NCBI GenBank assembly: GCA_900554345.1
Contig: USHH01000133.1
Location: 1 to 6,339 of the forward strand
Length of the DNA stretch: 6,339 nt
Direction: 5' to 3'
From: an uncultured Bacteroidales bacterium
GTDB lineage: Bacteria > Bacteroidota > Bacteroidia > Bacteroidales > Muribaculaceae
Shown here: positions 1 through 5,688 of the stretch, piece after piece
Layout: every line of letters starts with the position of its first letter
Numbering within the stretch: the first letter of the stretch is position 1
Translations under genes and position numbers: made by a program
Notes under the pieces: generated by a model
What the model was told of the DNA's origin: nothing
The model's input: the letters and a program-made list of their open reading frames with translations, nothing else
Databases searched by the model: none

Positions 1-8
1 CTCTTCAT
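1..8 (-). other. Possible start of a further gene on the minus strand, cut by the window edge
   Basis: Fourteen bases past the stop codon of the barrel gene, the minus strand reads ATATATGAAGAG, giving ATG-AAG-AG, that is Met-Lys-(Arg or Ser), before the window ends. Such a start is typical of a signal peptide, and the AT-rich lead is typical of Bacteroidota initiation sites. In this phylum, barrel proteins of this family are often followed by a small periplasmic protein such as a GLPGLI-family member. Only two full codons are visible, so this is no more than a hint. Confidence 0.2.
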
Positions 9-21
9 ATATGCGGGCCGC

Positions 22-2946
22 TTATTGTCTCTTCTCGCGTTTCGGACGGAAGTCCATGCGGTAGGCTATCGAGAGGGTGACGTAGCGCGGCAGCGCCATG
101 TAATGTGTCTCCACGCGCCCTAATGCGTTTATCTGATAATCGTAGTTCCTGGTCTGCGCCAGCATGTCGTAGCCGTCGAGGCGCAGCGTGAGCGCTCCCT
201 TCAGCATGGTGTAGGAGGCGTAGGCGTTCCAGAGCACTCTCGTGTCGTTCATCTCCTTCTGCGAGTAGCCGCTTCTGGAGGTTATATTGAGGTTTGTGCC
301 GATCTCGAACCCGAATCCGAAGCGGTACATCCCTCTGAAGCCGTAGGTGATGCCCCAGGCATTGTAATTGTCAAATTCCCGGTCGCCGTACGTGTGGTCG
401 TATGTGGCAAAACAGTTCACCCCGAAATAATACCTCTCCTTGTCGAATTCCTTCGCGAATCCCGGATTGAGGTTGAACTGCAGCTGGGTGTTCTTTACCC
501 TCTGCTTCTGCGGCTCCATGTCGACTCCTATCATGTTGGCATACTGCGACTGCCCGTAGCCGATGAAGGCATGGATGTTGAATGGCTTCTCTCCATTGTG
601 TCCCAGACGGATGTCGGTGTAGTATCGGAGATTGAGGTGATAGTTGCCCGACACGTTGTAGCTTTTGTAGGTCCTGACGCCCGTCTGGCTGTCGTAGCGG
701 TAGCCCCGGGTGATGTCGTTCTCGATCCAGCTATAGTTTGCGGTGAAGGTGTGGGTCGGTCTGCTGGGCGAGAAGTAGCCGTAGACAAGCCGGAAGTCGT
801 TGCTCACCGAGTTGCGGAGGTCGGGATTCCCCTCGCGCAGGTTGAGGGGGTCGGTGGTGTCGGTGAAGTCGATCATGTCGATTAGCGTGGGCATGTCGGG
901 GGTGCGTTCATAGGTCAGGCGCGCCCATTGCGAGCGGTCGCTGCTGCGCCACATCAGGTAGGTGTCCATGATCCGGAAAAGGACATTGTCCTTGTTGATC
1001 CGGGTGTCGATGGCGCCGCGCACATAGTGTAGCCGCCGGTCGACGAAGGAGAGCTGCGGCGACACCTTGAAGTCGATAGTGCCGTTTCCGATAGGGAAGT
1101 CCTGCGTATAGAAGGGTCGCAGGTCATGGCGATGGGTCGTGAGGTGGCTGATGTAGCTGTTGGCGGGGTCGAATTCCGGCGTCATCCCGGCGAAGTCGCC
1201 GGGATTCACGGTGTCGTTGGTGGTAGACTGCAGCAGGTAGAGCTCCGAGCGGCGCCGCTCGCGGTCGAAGTTGTAGAAATACATCAGTCCGGTGGTGCCT
1301 CTCGGAATGTTGAAGTAATATTTGGCTCCGGCGTCGAAATGCAGGTCGCGGTTGGGCACCGGTATGTAGTGCTGCCTCAGCACCTGGTTGCTCTCCGGAC
1401 GCGGGCCGTAGGCGATGTCGCTGGTGTTGTCGTTCTCGTCGCGGTAGTCGGAGTAGCGGCCGTTTATCCATATCGAGGTGAGGTCGGAGCTCTGGAGCAC
1501 CTTGAAGAAGAATTCCGAGAATAGGGAGGCGTCGATGCCGTGGCGCAGCGACTTGCTGCGGCTCAGGCTGCGGTTCACGAGGTTTCGGCGGCTGAAGCGG
1601 TCTGACAGGAATATGTTGTCGATCTCCTCCTTGGTGATGCCGGGTATGTTGGCATTGAAGGTCGCGGCCGACGACTCCGATTCCGATTTGTTGTGGTTGT
1701 AGGAGAATGCCGGCTTCACGTCGAGGTTCCAGGTCTCGTGCTTGAGCCTGAGGGAATGCTGCGTCGAGACGCGCAGGTTTCTGGCCGTCGGGCGCGAGAA
1801 GCTGTAGTCGTAGGTGTTGCCGTCGGTCAGGAAGTTGGTGCGGTAGACGTCGGTGTTGTTACGGTTCTTGTCATATCTCACGTCGACATTGCCGTTGATC
1901 TCGAAGGTGTGGAGAGGGTTGTCGGCGAAGTAGTCGATTCCTCCGCGTCTCACGGTGGTCAGCCCGGGCGCCGGCGACTCATACAGGCTGTACATGTTGT
2001 CGCCTCCGGAGTTGGGCTTCTCCGAGTCGTTGAGGTTGTTGGCGTCGGCATAGACGGAGAGGCGGGAGTTGTTGGTGTAGTGCAGCCCGAAGAGCTTGGC
2101 GAGATAGCGGTCGTGTGTGCCGCCCTGCGCCTTGAGGTTGAGGAGGTTGCCGGCCATATAGTCTTTCCTGAGCTTCACGTCCATCACATACTGGGTGTCT
2201 TCGGCCACCTTGTGGCCCATCATCCTGCTTTTCTCTCCGAGCTTCTCGTAGACCTCCACGTCCTTCACCATATAGGCGCCCATGTTCTGGAGCATCACCT
2301 CGCGGTTGCCCTGAAAGAAGTCCTTGCCGTTGAGAAGCAGCGACTCCACATATCGGCCGTTGACGTATATCGCGCCGCCGTCGCGTATCTCCACTCCGGG
2401 GAGCTGCTCGATGAGGGCGTCGAGCATCGATCCCTCGGGGAGCATGAAGGCGTCGGCGTTATAGACTATGGTGTCGCCCTTGTTGTAGAATTTCACTTTC
2501 GAGGCCTTCACCACCACCTCGCCGAGCTCCGTGGCCTTCGCCGCGGGGCGCAGGTAGATGCCTTTCACCTGATAGTTGTCCTGCCGGGAGCCGACGCCCG
2601 TGAGGTCGATGTCGAGACACTGCGGCTCGTAGTCGGGGGCGGAGGCCCGGATGATAAACTTCTCTTTCGCCTTGTCGATGCGGAACTCATAGACAGCCTC
2701 CTTATATTCCTCTATAGCGTTGTCGATCACGCGGTAGCCGTGCCGGAGCGCCGTGTCGGTGGCGAGCACTACGCTGTCGCGGCTCAGCAGCTCCACCTTC
2801 GCTCCCGGGAGATCCTTGGAGGTGATGGCGCTGAAGATCTTGCCGGTGATGAGGAAATTGCCTTTCGCCCCGGCGTCGGCGGCATAGCCCGCGATGCAGA
2901 TAAGCATGGCGAGGAAGGCTGTGGCCTTTCGTAGCATTAATGTCAT
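22..2946 (-). CDS. Outer-membrane beta-barrel protein, TonB-dependent-receptor-like, with carboxypeptidase-regulatory-like domain
   Basis: A 974-residue protein predicted to sit in the outer membrane. Residues 1-22 (or 1-27) form a Sec signal peptide: R6-K7, a hydrophobic core at about 8-21, and possible cleavage after A22 or A27. Residues about 31-133 resemble the carboxypeptidase-regulatory-like beta-sandwich common at the N-terminus of Bacteroidota receptors. Next come the linker LGEVVVKASKVKFYNKGDTI (141-160) and a plug-like region at about 165-260 containing LIEQLPGVEIRDGG and YVNGRYVESLLLNGKDFF, which are characteristic of the 'outer membrane beta-barrel' (OMP_b-brl_3-type) family. The rest, about 265-974, is aromatic-rich alternating strand sequence typical of a 22-strand barrel. 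The length is normal for the family and no frameshift is seen. There is no SusD partner in the window, so the substrate cannot be named; uptake of a peptide, metal chelate or other ligand is possible. The start at 2946 keeps the whole signal peptide; M4 is an alternative start that would also work. C17 is not in a lipobox. Confidence 0.9.
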   Translation of the reverse strand: MTLMLRKATAFLAMLICIAGYAADAGAKGNFLITGKIFSAITSKDLPGAKVELLSRDSVVLATDTALRHGYRVIDNAIEEYKEAVYEFRIDKAKEKFIIRASAPDYEPQCLDIDLTGVGSRQDNYQVKGIYLRPAAKATELGEVVVKASKVKFYNKGDTIVYNADAFMLPEGSMLDALIEQLPGVEIRDGGAIYVNGRYVESLLLNGKDFFQGNREVMLQNMGAYMVKDVEVYEKLGEKSRMMGHKVAEDTQYVMDVKLRKDYMAGNLLNLKAQGGTHDRYLAKLFGLHYTNNSRLSVYADANNLNDSEKPNSGGDNMYSLYESPAPGLTTVRRGGIDYFADNPLHTFEINGNVDVRYDKNRNNTDVYRTNFLTDGNTYDYSFSRPTARNLRVSTQHSLRLKHETWNLDVKPAFSYNHNKSESESSAATFNANIPGITKEEIDNIFLSDRFSRRNLVNRSLSRSKSLRHGIDASLFSEFFFKVLQSSDLTSIWINGRYSDYRDENDNTSDIAYGPRPESNQVLRQHYIPVPNRDLHFDAGAKYYFNIPRGTTGLMYFYNFDRERRRSELYLLQSTTNDTVNPGDFAGMTPEFDPANSYISHLTTHRHDLRPFYTQDFPIGNGTIDFKVSPQLSFVDRRLHYVRGAIDTRINKDNVLFRIMDTYLMWRSSDRSQWARLTYERTPDMPTLIDMIDFTDTTDPLNLREGNPDLRNSVSNDFRLVYGYFSPSRPTHTFTANYSWIENDITRGYRYDSQTGVRTYKSYNVSGNYHLNLRYYTDIRLGHNGEKPFNIHAFIGYGQSQYANMIGVDMEPQKQRVKNTQLQFNLNPGFAKEFDKERYYFGVNCFATYDHTYGDREFDNYNAWGITYGFRGMYRFGFGFEIGTNLNITSRSGYSQKEMNDTRVLWNAYASYTMLKGALTLRLDGYDMLAQTRNYDYQINALGRVETHYMALPRYVTLSIAYRMDFRPKREKRQ

Positions 2947-2966
2947 GATTAAGGGTTTAGTCGATG

Positions 2967-2990
2967 CAGCCGTCGGCCTTTAGCCGGCTG
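2967..2990 (-). promoter_or_regulatory. Stem-loop in the 5' leader of the barrel gene
   Basis: On the minus strand, CAGCCGGC, loop TAAAG, then GCC-GAC-GGCTG can fold as a 5-bp plus 3-bp GC-rich stem with a 3-nt bulge. It ends about 20 nt upstream of the ATG at 2946, so as RNA it could modulate ribosome access. It has no following T-run, so it is not a convincing terminator. The complementarity is visible; any regulatory role is inferred. Confidence 0.35.
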
Positions 2991-2993
2991 ACC

Positions 2994-3019
2994 GTTAGTT
3001 AGTTGGTTAGTTAGTTAGT
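2994..3019. repeat. Tetranucleotide tandem repeat, about 6.5 units of GTTA (plus strand)
   Basis: Plus-strand units are GTTA, GTTA, GTTG, GTTA, GTTA, GTTA and a partial GT. The third unit carries one A-to-G change; the others are identical. Read on the coding (minus) strand it is a CTAA repeat, which places TAA stops in all three frames. It lies in the 5' leader of the barrel gene, between the putative promoter and the start codon. Slipped-strand length change would alter leader length and folding but not the reading frame of the receptor. Confidence 0.9.
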
Positions 3020-3040
3020 GGCAATGGAATCCGGCCTGTA

Positions 3041-3059
3041 GCGGCATGCCGCCGGCATG
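3041..3059. repeat. Overlapping perfect palindromes (GCGGCATGCCGC and CATGCCG-C-CGGCATG)
   Basis: Positions 3041-3052 are a perfect 12-bp palindrome. The overlapping stretch 3045-3059 is a second inverted repeat with 7-bp arms and a one-base centre. They are in the leader of the barrel gene, roughly 35-50 nt downstream of the predicted transcription start. They could be a protein-binding site or competing RNA stems; the GC richness of the region makes chance palindromes more likely than usual. Confidence 0.5.
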
Positions 3060-3066
3060 TTTCCCC

Positions 3067-3080
3067 GCAGACACGTCTGC
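3067..3080. repeat. Inverted repeat GCAGAC-AC-GTCTGC, operator-like
   Basis: Perfect 6-bp arms around a two-base centre, lying about 12-25 nt downstream of the predicted transcription start of the barrel gene. Its arms share the pentamer GCAGA/TCTGC with the larger dyad at 3117-3137, which fits a binding site for a dimeric regulator. No regulator gene is present in the window to support this. Confidence 0.4.
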
Positions 3081-3098
3081 AATTCGCCATTCTTTCTG

Positions 3099-3128
3099 CA
3101 AAATTACTAATTTCCAGCAGAATTCAAA
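3099..3128 (-). promoter_or_regulatory. Bacteroidota-type promoter for the barrel gene
   Basis: On the minus strand, TAATTTTG at 3106-3099 matches the Bacteroides -7 consensus TAnnTTTG exactly. TTTG at 3128-3125 matches the -33 element, with 18 bp between the two. Known Bacteroides promoters have a similar layout. Transcription would start near 3092, giving a leader of about 145 nt before the ATG at 2946. The local sequence is AT-rich inside a GC-rich window, which supports a real promoter. No experimental evidence is available here. Confidence 0.6.
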
Positions 3129-3137
3129 GCATTCTGC
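3117..3137. promoter_or_regulatory. Perfect inverted repeat GCAGAAT-N7-ATTCTGC over the -33 element
   Basis: Seven-bp perfect arms are separated by 7 bases, and the spacer contains the TTTG (-33) of the putative promoter. As DNA it looks like an operator placed to block or recruit RNA polymerase. As RNA from the tatC side it could form a hairpin about 20 nt past the tatC stop, but no uridine run follows, so a role as tatC terminator is weaker. Both readings remain open. Confidence 0.45.
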
Positions 3138-3155
3138 CATGTCTTTTTGAGGTTG

Positions 3156-3965
3156 TCAGGCTGGGGCGGCTTTCGCCTTGCGGCGCGCGCCCAGCTTCAC
3201 CAGCCAGACGCTACCCTCGTAGAGAAGGCACATCGGCGCCGACACCGCCAGCAGCGTGAAGATGTCGCTCGTCGGGGTGATGACGGCCGCTATCACCAGT
3301 ATCAGCACCACCGCATGCCTGCGGTGGCTCTTCATGAACTCCGCGTTCAGAAGCCCCAGCCGCGCGAACAGCCACGCCACCACCGGCATCTCGAACACTA
3401 TCCCCATCGAGAGGCTCATAACCGACAGCACCTCCATATACGAGTCGAGCGAGATGAGGTTGCTCACCCCCTCGCTCACCTGATACGTGCCTAAGAAGCG
3501 GAACGTCAGCGGGAAGATCACGAAATAGCTCACCGCCACCCCGAGCAGGAACATCACGTAGCCGGCCCCGGTGACGCGTGTGGCATAGCTGCGCTCGTCG
3601 GCGTAGAGCGCCGGCGACACGAAGCGGAAGAGCTGGTAGATGATATAGGGCGACGCGAGAAGCACGCCCGCCGTCAGCGCCGTCTTCATGTGGATCATGA
3701 ACTGCCGGGCGAGCCCCGTGTTGATGAGCTCCACGGAGAAGGCGTCGCTCCCGCCCGGGGCTCCCCATGCCCAGAGCGCCCCGATGCGCTCGAGCAGACG
3801 GTAGGTCACGAAGCCGCTGTCGCGCGGGGCGAGCACTATCGCGAAGAGCTCGTCCTTGAAGAGGAACGCCACCACAGACAGCACCAAAACCATCGCGCCC
3901 GACTTCAAAAGAGCCGAGCGCAGGTCGTCGAGGTGCTCCCAGAATGTCTGATTGGTCTCAGACAT
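3156..3965 (-). CDS. tatC: Sec-independent protein translocase subunit TatC
   Basis: TatC is the six-helix inner-membrane receptor that recognises twin-arginine signal peptides and with TatA moves folded proteins across the membrane. The 269 residues show the family hallmarks in order: FWEHLDDLR (8-16) before helix 1; SPYIIYQLFRFVSPALYADER (105-125) in the first cytoplasmic loop, with E124 matching the conserved E. coli E103; GIVFEMPVV (188-196); RRHAVVLILVIAAVITPTSD (215-234); and PMCLLYE (244-250). The periplasmic loop between helices 1 and 2 (about 46-92) is some 20 residues longer than in E. coli. The position of E. coli E15 in HLxELR, part of the signal-binding site, is D14 here, a conservative change. 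The start is fixed by the N-terminal motif and lies 3 bp after the tatA stop, so the two are translationally close. The C-terminus ends in a basic tail. Confidence 0.97.
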   Translation of the reverse strand: MSETNQTFWEHLDDLRSALLKSGAMVLVLSVVAFLFKDELFAIVLAPRDSGFVTYRLLERIGALWAWGAPGGSDAFSVELINTGLARQFMIHMKTALTAGVLLASPYIIYQLFRFVSPALYADERSYATRVTGAGYVMFLLGVAVSYFVIFPLTFRFLGTYQVSEGVSNLISLDSYMEVLSVMSLSMGIVFEMPVVAWLFARLGLLNAEFMKSHRRHAVVLILVIAAVITPTSDIFTLLAVSAPMCLLYEGSVWLVKLGARRKAKAAPA

Positions 3966-3968
3966 CGG

Positions 3969-4199
3969 TCATTCCCCCTTCTTGTCCGTGGTCTCCTGAG
4001 CCTTCACCTCCGGGCCTTTCGCCCCGGCGGTGACCTCGCCCTCTATGTCGCGCATTCCGTCTTTAAACGACTTCACACCCTTGCCGAGTCCCTTCATCAG
4101 CTCGGGTATCTTTTTGCCCCCGAAAAAGAGCAACACCACAAGGGCGATGAGAAGCACTTCCTGGAAGCCTACTCCTCCTATGAAATTGAGTGTGTTCAT
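3969..4199 (-). CDS. tatA: Sec-independent translocase pore subunit TatA/E
   Basis: A 76-residue protein with a short N-terminus, one membrane helix at about 12-27 and an amphipathic helix at about 29-47, the standard TatA plan. Diagnostic features are the FG hinge (F26-G27) followed by KKIPELMKGLGKGVKSFK, and a polar residue (Q13) at the start of the membrane helix. The acidic and lysine-rich tail (48-76) is expected to be disordered. TatA oligomers form the transient conduit or membrane-thinning patch recruited by TatC. No tatB lies between tatA and tatC, so this protein probably serves both roles, as in other minimal TatAC systems. It sits 49 bp after the aldo/keto reductase gene and 3 bp before tatC. 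The ATG is preceded by an AT-rich stretch (TTGTAAAGATA) rather than a Shine-Dalgarno sequence, as is usual in Bacteroidota. Confidence 0.95.
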   Translation of the reverse strand: MNTLNFIGGVGFQEVLLIALVVLLFFGGKKIPELMKGLGKGVKSFKDGMRDIEGEVTAGAKGPEVKAQETTDKKGE

Positions 4200-4210
4200 T
4201 ATCTTTACAA

Positions 4211-4234
4211 CGTAATCGAGAGGCGATTATTACG
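4211..4234. promoter_or_regulatory. Bulged stem-loop between the aldo/keto reductase gene and tatA
   Basis: On the plus strand, CGTAATCG, loop AGAGG, then CG-ATT-ATTACG forms an 8-bp stem interrupted by a 3-nt bulge. It fills most of the 49-bp gap between the reductase stop and the tatA start. No T-run follows on the minus strand and no TAnnTTTG promoter is visible, so read-through into tatAC is expected. It could be an RNA processing or stability element that sets different levels for cargo and translocase; that role is inferred. Confidence 0.3.
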
Positions 4235-4248
4235 CCCGGCCCTATCTT

Positions 4249-5670
4249 CTACGCCTGGCGTTTCAGGCTCTCCACATAGCTGTCGATGCGGGCGAGCTCG
4301 CCCGGGATGTCGATGCCCTGCGGGCAATGCTCCACACACTGGCGGCAGCCTATGCAGTGGCTCGCCTGACGCAGCTTCGGCACGGCGCGGTCGTAGCCTA
4401 CGAGGAACGCCCGCCGCGCCTCGCGGTAGTTCTCGGCCTCGGCGCTCTCGGCCACGTTGCCCTCGTTGACGCATTTGTTGTAGTGGACGAAGATGCCCGG
4501 GATGTCGAGTCCGTATGGACACGGCATGCAATATTTGCAGTCGTTGCAGGCCACCGTGGGATACTCCACCATCAGGTCGGCCGTCTCGTAAAGGAATTGC
4601 GTCTCCTCCTCAGTGAGCGGCTTCAGCGGGCAGAAGCTGCGCAGGTTGTCTTCCAGATGCTCGCGGTAGGTCATGCCGCTGAGCACGGTGAGCACGCCCG
4701 GATGGGTGCCCGCGTAGCGGAACGCCCACGAGGCCACGCTCTTCTCCGGCTCGCGCTGCTTGAGGCGCGCCACGATGTGGTCGGGCACGTTTGAGAGCCT
4801 GCCGCCGAGCAGCGGCTCCATGATCACGGCCGGTATGCCCCTCTTCTCCAGCTCGCCGTAGAGGTATTCGGCGTCGGTGTTGCGCGGATTGAGCTCGCGG
4901 GCATGCTTCCAGTCGAGGTAGTTGAGCTGTATCTGCACGAAGTCCCATTTGTATTTGTCGTGGTTCTCAAGCAGATAGTCGAACACCTTGATGTCGCCGT
5001 GGTAGGAGAATCCGAGGTTGCGGATGCGTCCGGCCTCGCGCTCGGCCATAAGGAAGTCGAGCACCCCGTTGTCGAGATAGCGGGCGCGGAGGGTCTCCAT
5101 GCCGTCGTCGCCCATGCCGATGCCGTGGAGCAGCATGTAGTCGATATGGTCGGTCTGGAGCTCCCGCAGCGAGTTGTGGTACATCTCCAGCGACGCCTCT
5201 CGGCTCCAGGTATCAGGCGCGAAGTTGGAGAGCTTGGTGGCGATGTAGTAGCTGTCGCGCGGGTGGCGGCTGAGCGCTATGCCTGTGGCGTGCTCCGACT
5301 TACCCTTACAGTAGGCCGGCGACGTGTCGAAATAGTTCACGCCGTGCTCTATCGCCTCGTCGACGAGCGAGTTTACCGTTTCCTGGTCGATCTCCTCCTC
5401 GCCGTCGCGGGCCGAGTCTCCGGCCACCGTGGGCCAGCGCATGCAGCCGTAGCCCAAGAGGCTCACCTTCTCTCCTGTCTTGGGATTTTCCCTGTAGGTC
5501 ATCTTCCCCTTGGGTATCGGGCCCGTCTCCGTGCCCTCGGCGCTCTGAGCGCTCTCCTTGGAGGCGCACCCGGCCAGGGTAAGGCCTCCCACTGCGGCTG
5601 TCCCCAGCCCCAGACGCTTCAGGAATTCCCTGCGTCCTATCTTGTCGTGTCGGTTATTGTCGTGTGTCAT
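4249..5670 (-). CDS. Tat-exported aldo/keto reductase lipoprotein with C-terminal 2x[4Fe-4S] ferredoxin domain
   Basis: The 473 residues open with a twin-arginine signal: R13-R14 in GRREFLKRLG, a hydrophobic stretch to about 32, then the lipobox L32-A-G-C35. The protein should therefore be exported folded and lipid-anchored at C35. The aldo/keto reductase barrel (about 57-350) keeps the catalytic tetrad D115, Y120, K146 and H182, and a cofactor-phosphate loop of the usual kind, SGMTYREHLEDN (331-342). The C-terminus carries C375-x2-C378-x2-C381-x2-C384-P and C439-x2-C442-x2-C445-x3-C449-P, consistent with two [4Fe-4S] clusters. This is the 'predicted oxidoreductase of the aldo/keto reductase family' type with fused ferredoxin; the substrate is unknown. 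Its neighbours are a four-cluster ferredoxin 18 bp upstream and tatAC downstream, which suggests it takes electrons from the former and is exported by the latter. A nicotinamide enzyme outside the cytoplasm is unusual; cofactor may be carried out bound. Confidence 0.9.
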   Translation of the reverse strand: MTHDNNRHDKIGRREFLKRLGLGTAAVGGLTLAGCASKESAQSAEGTETGPIPKGKMTYRENPKTGEKVSLLGYGCMRWPTVAGDSARDGEEEIDQETVNSLVDEAIEHGVNYFDTSPAYCKGKSEHATGIALSRHPRDSYYIATKLSNFAPDTWSREASLEMYHNSLRELQTDHIDYMLLHGIGMGDDGMETLRARYLDNGVLDFLMAEREAGRIRNLGFSYHGDIKVFDYLLENHDKYKWDFVQIQLNYLDWKHARELNPRNTDAEYLYGELEKRGIPAVIMEPLLGGRLSNVPDHIVARLKQREPEKSVASWAFRYAGTHPGVLTVLSGMTYREHLEDNLRSFCPLKPLTEEETQFLYETADLMVEYPTVACNDCKYCMPCPYGLDIPGIFVHYNKCVNEGNVAESAEAENYREARRAFLVGYDRAVPKLRQASHCIGCRQCVEHCPQGIDIPGELARIDSYVESLKRQA

Positions 5671-5688
5671 GTCGGTCGGGTGTATATG

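Noticed and set aside
1693..2934. 413-codon open frame on the plus strand opposite the barrel gene
   Set aside because: It is entirely antisense to a well-supported receptor gene. Its product is a biased Val/His/Leu/Gly-rich sequence with no recognisable motif, as expected when the opposite strand of a GC-rich gene is read.
2880..2946. Lipoprotein signal (Cys17) at the start of the barrel protein
   Set aside because: The residues before C17 are M-L-I, which do not fit a lipobox, and barrel receptors are normally cleaved by signal peptidase I; A22 or A27 are better sites.
3117..3155. Rho-independent terminator for tatC
   Set aside because: The 7-bp hairpin at 3117-3137 is AT-mixed and is not followed by a T-run on the minus strand, and it encloses the -33 element of a promoter. 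An operator role fits at least as well, so no terminator is called.
4200..4248. Separate promoter for tatAC
   Set aside because: No TAnnTTTG element or upstream TTTG at suitable spacing is visible on the minus strand in this gap.
3690..4469. 259-codon plus-strand frame spanning parts of tatC, tatA and the reductase gene
   Set aside because: It crosses three well-supported minus-strand genes and their gaps, and its translation is Arg/Pro/His-rich with no domain. It is a shadow frame.
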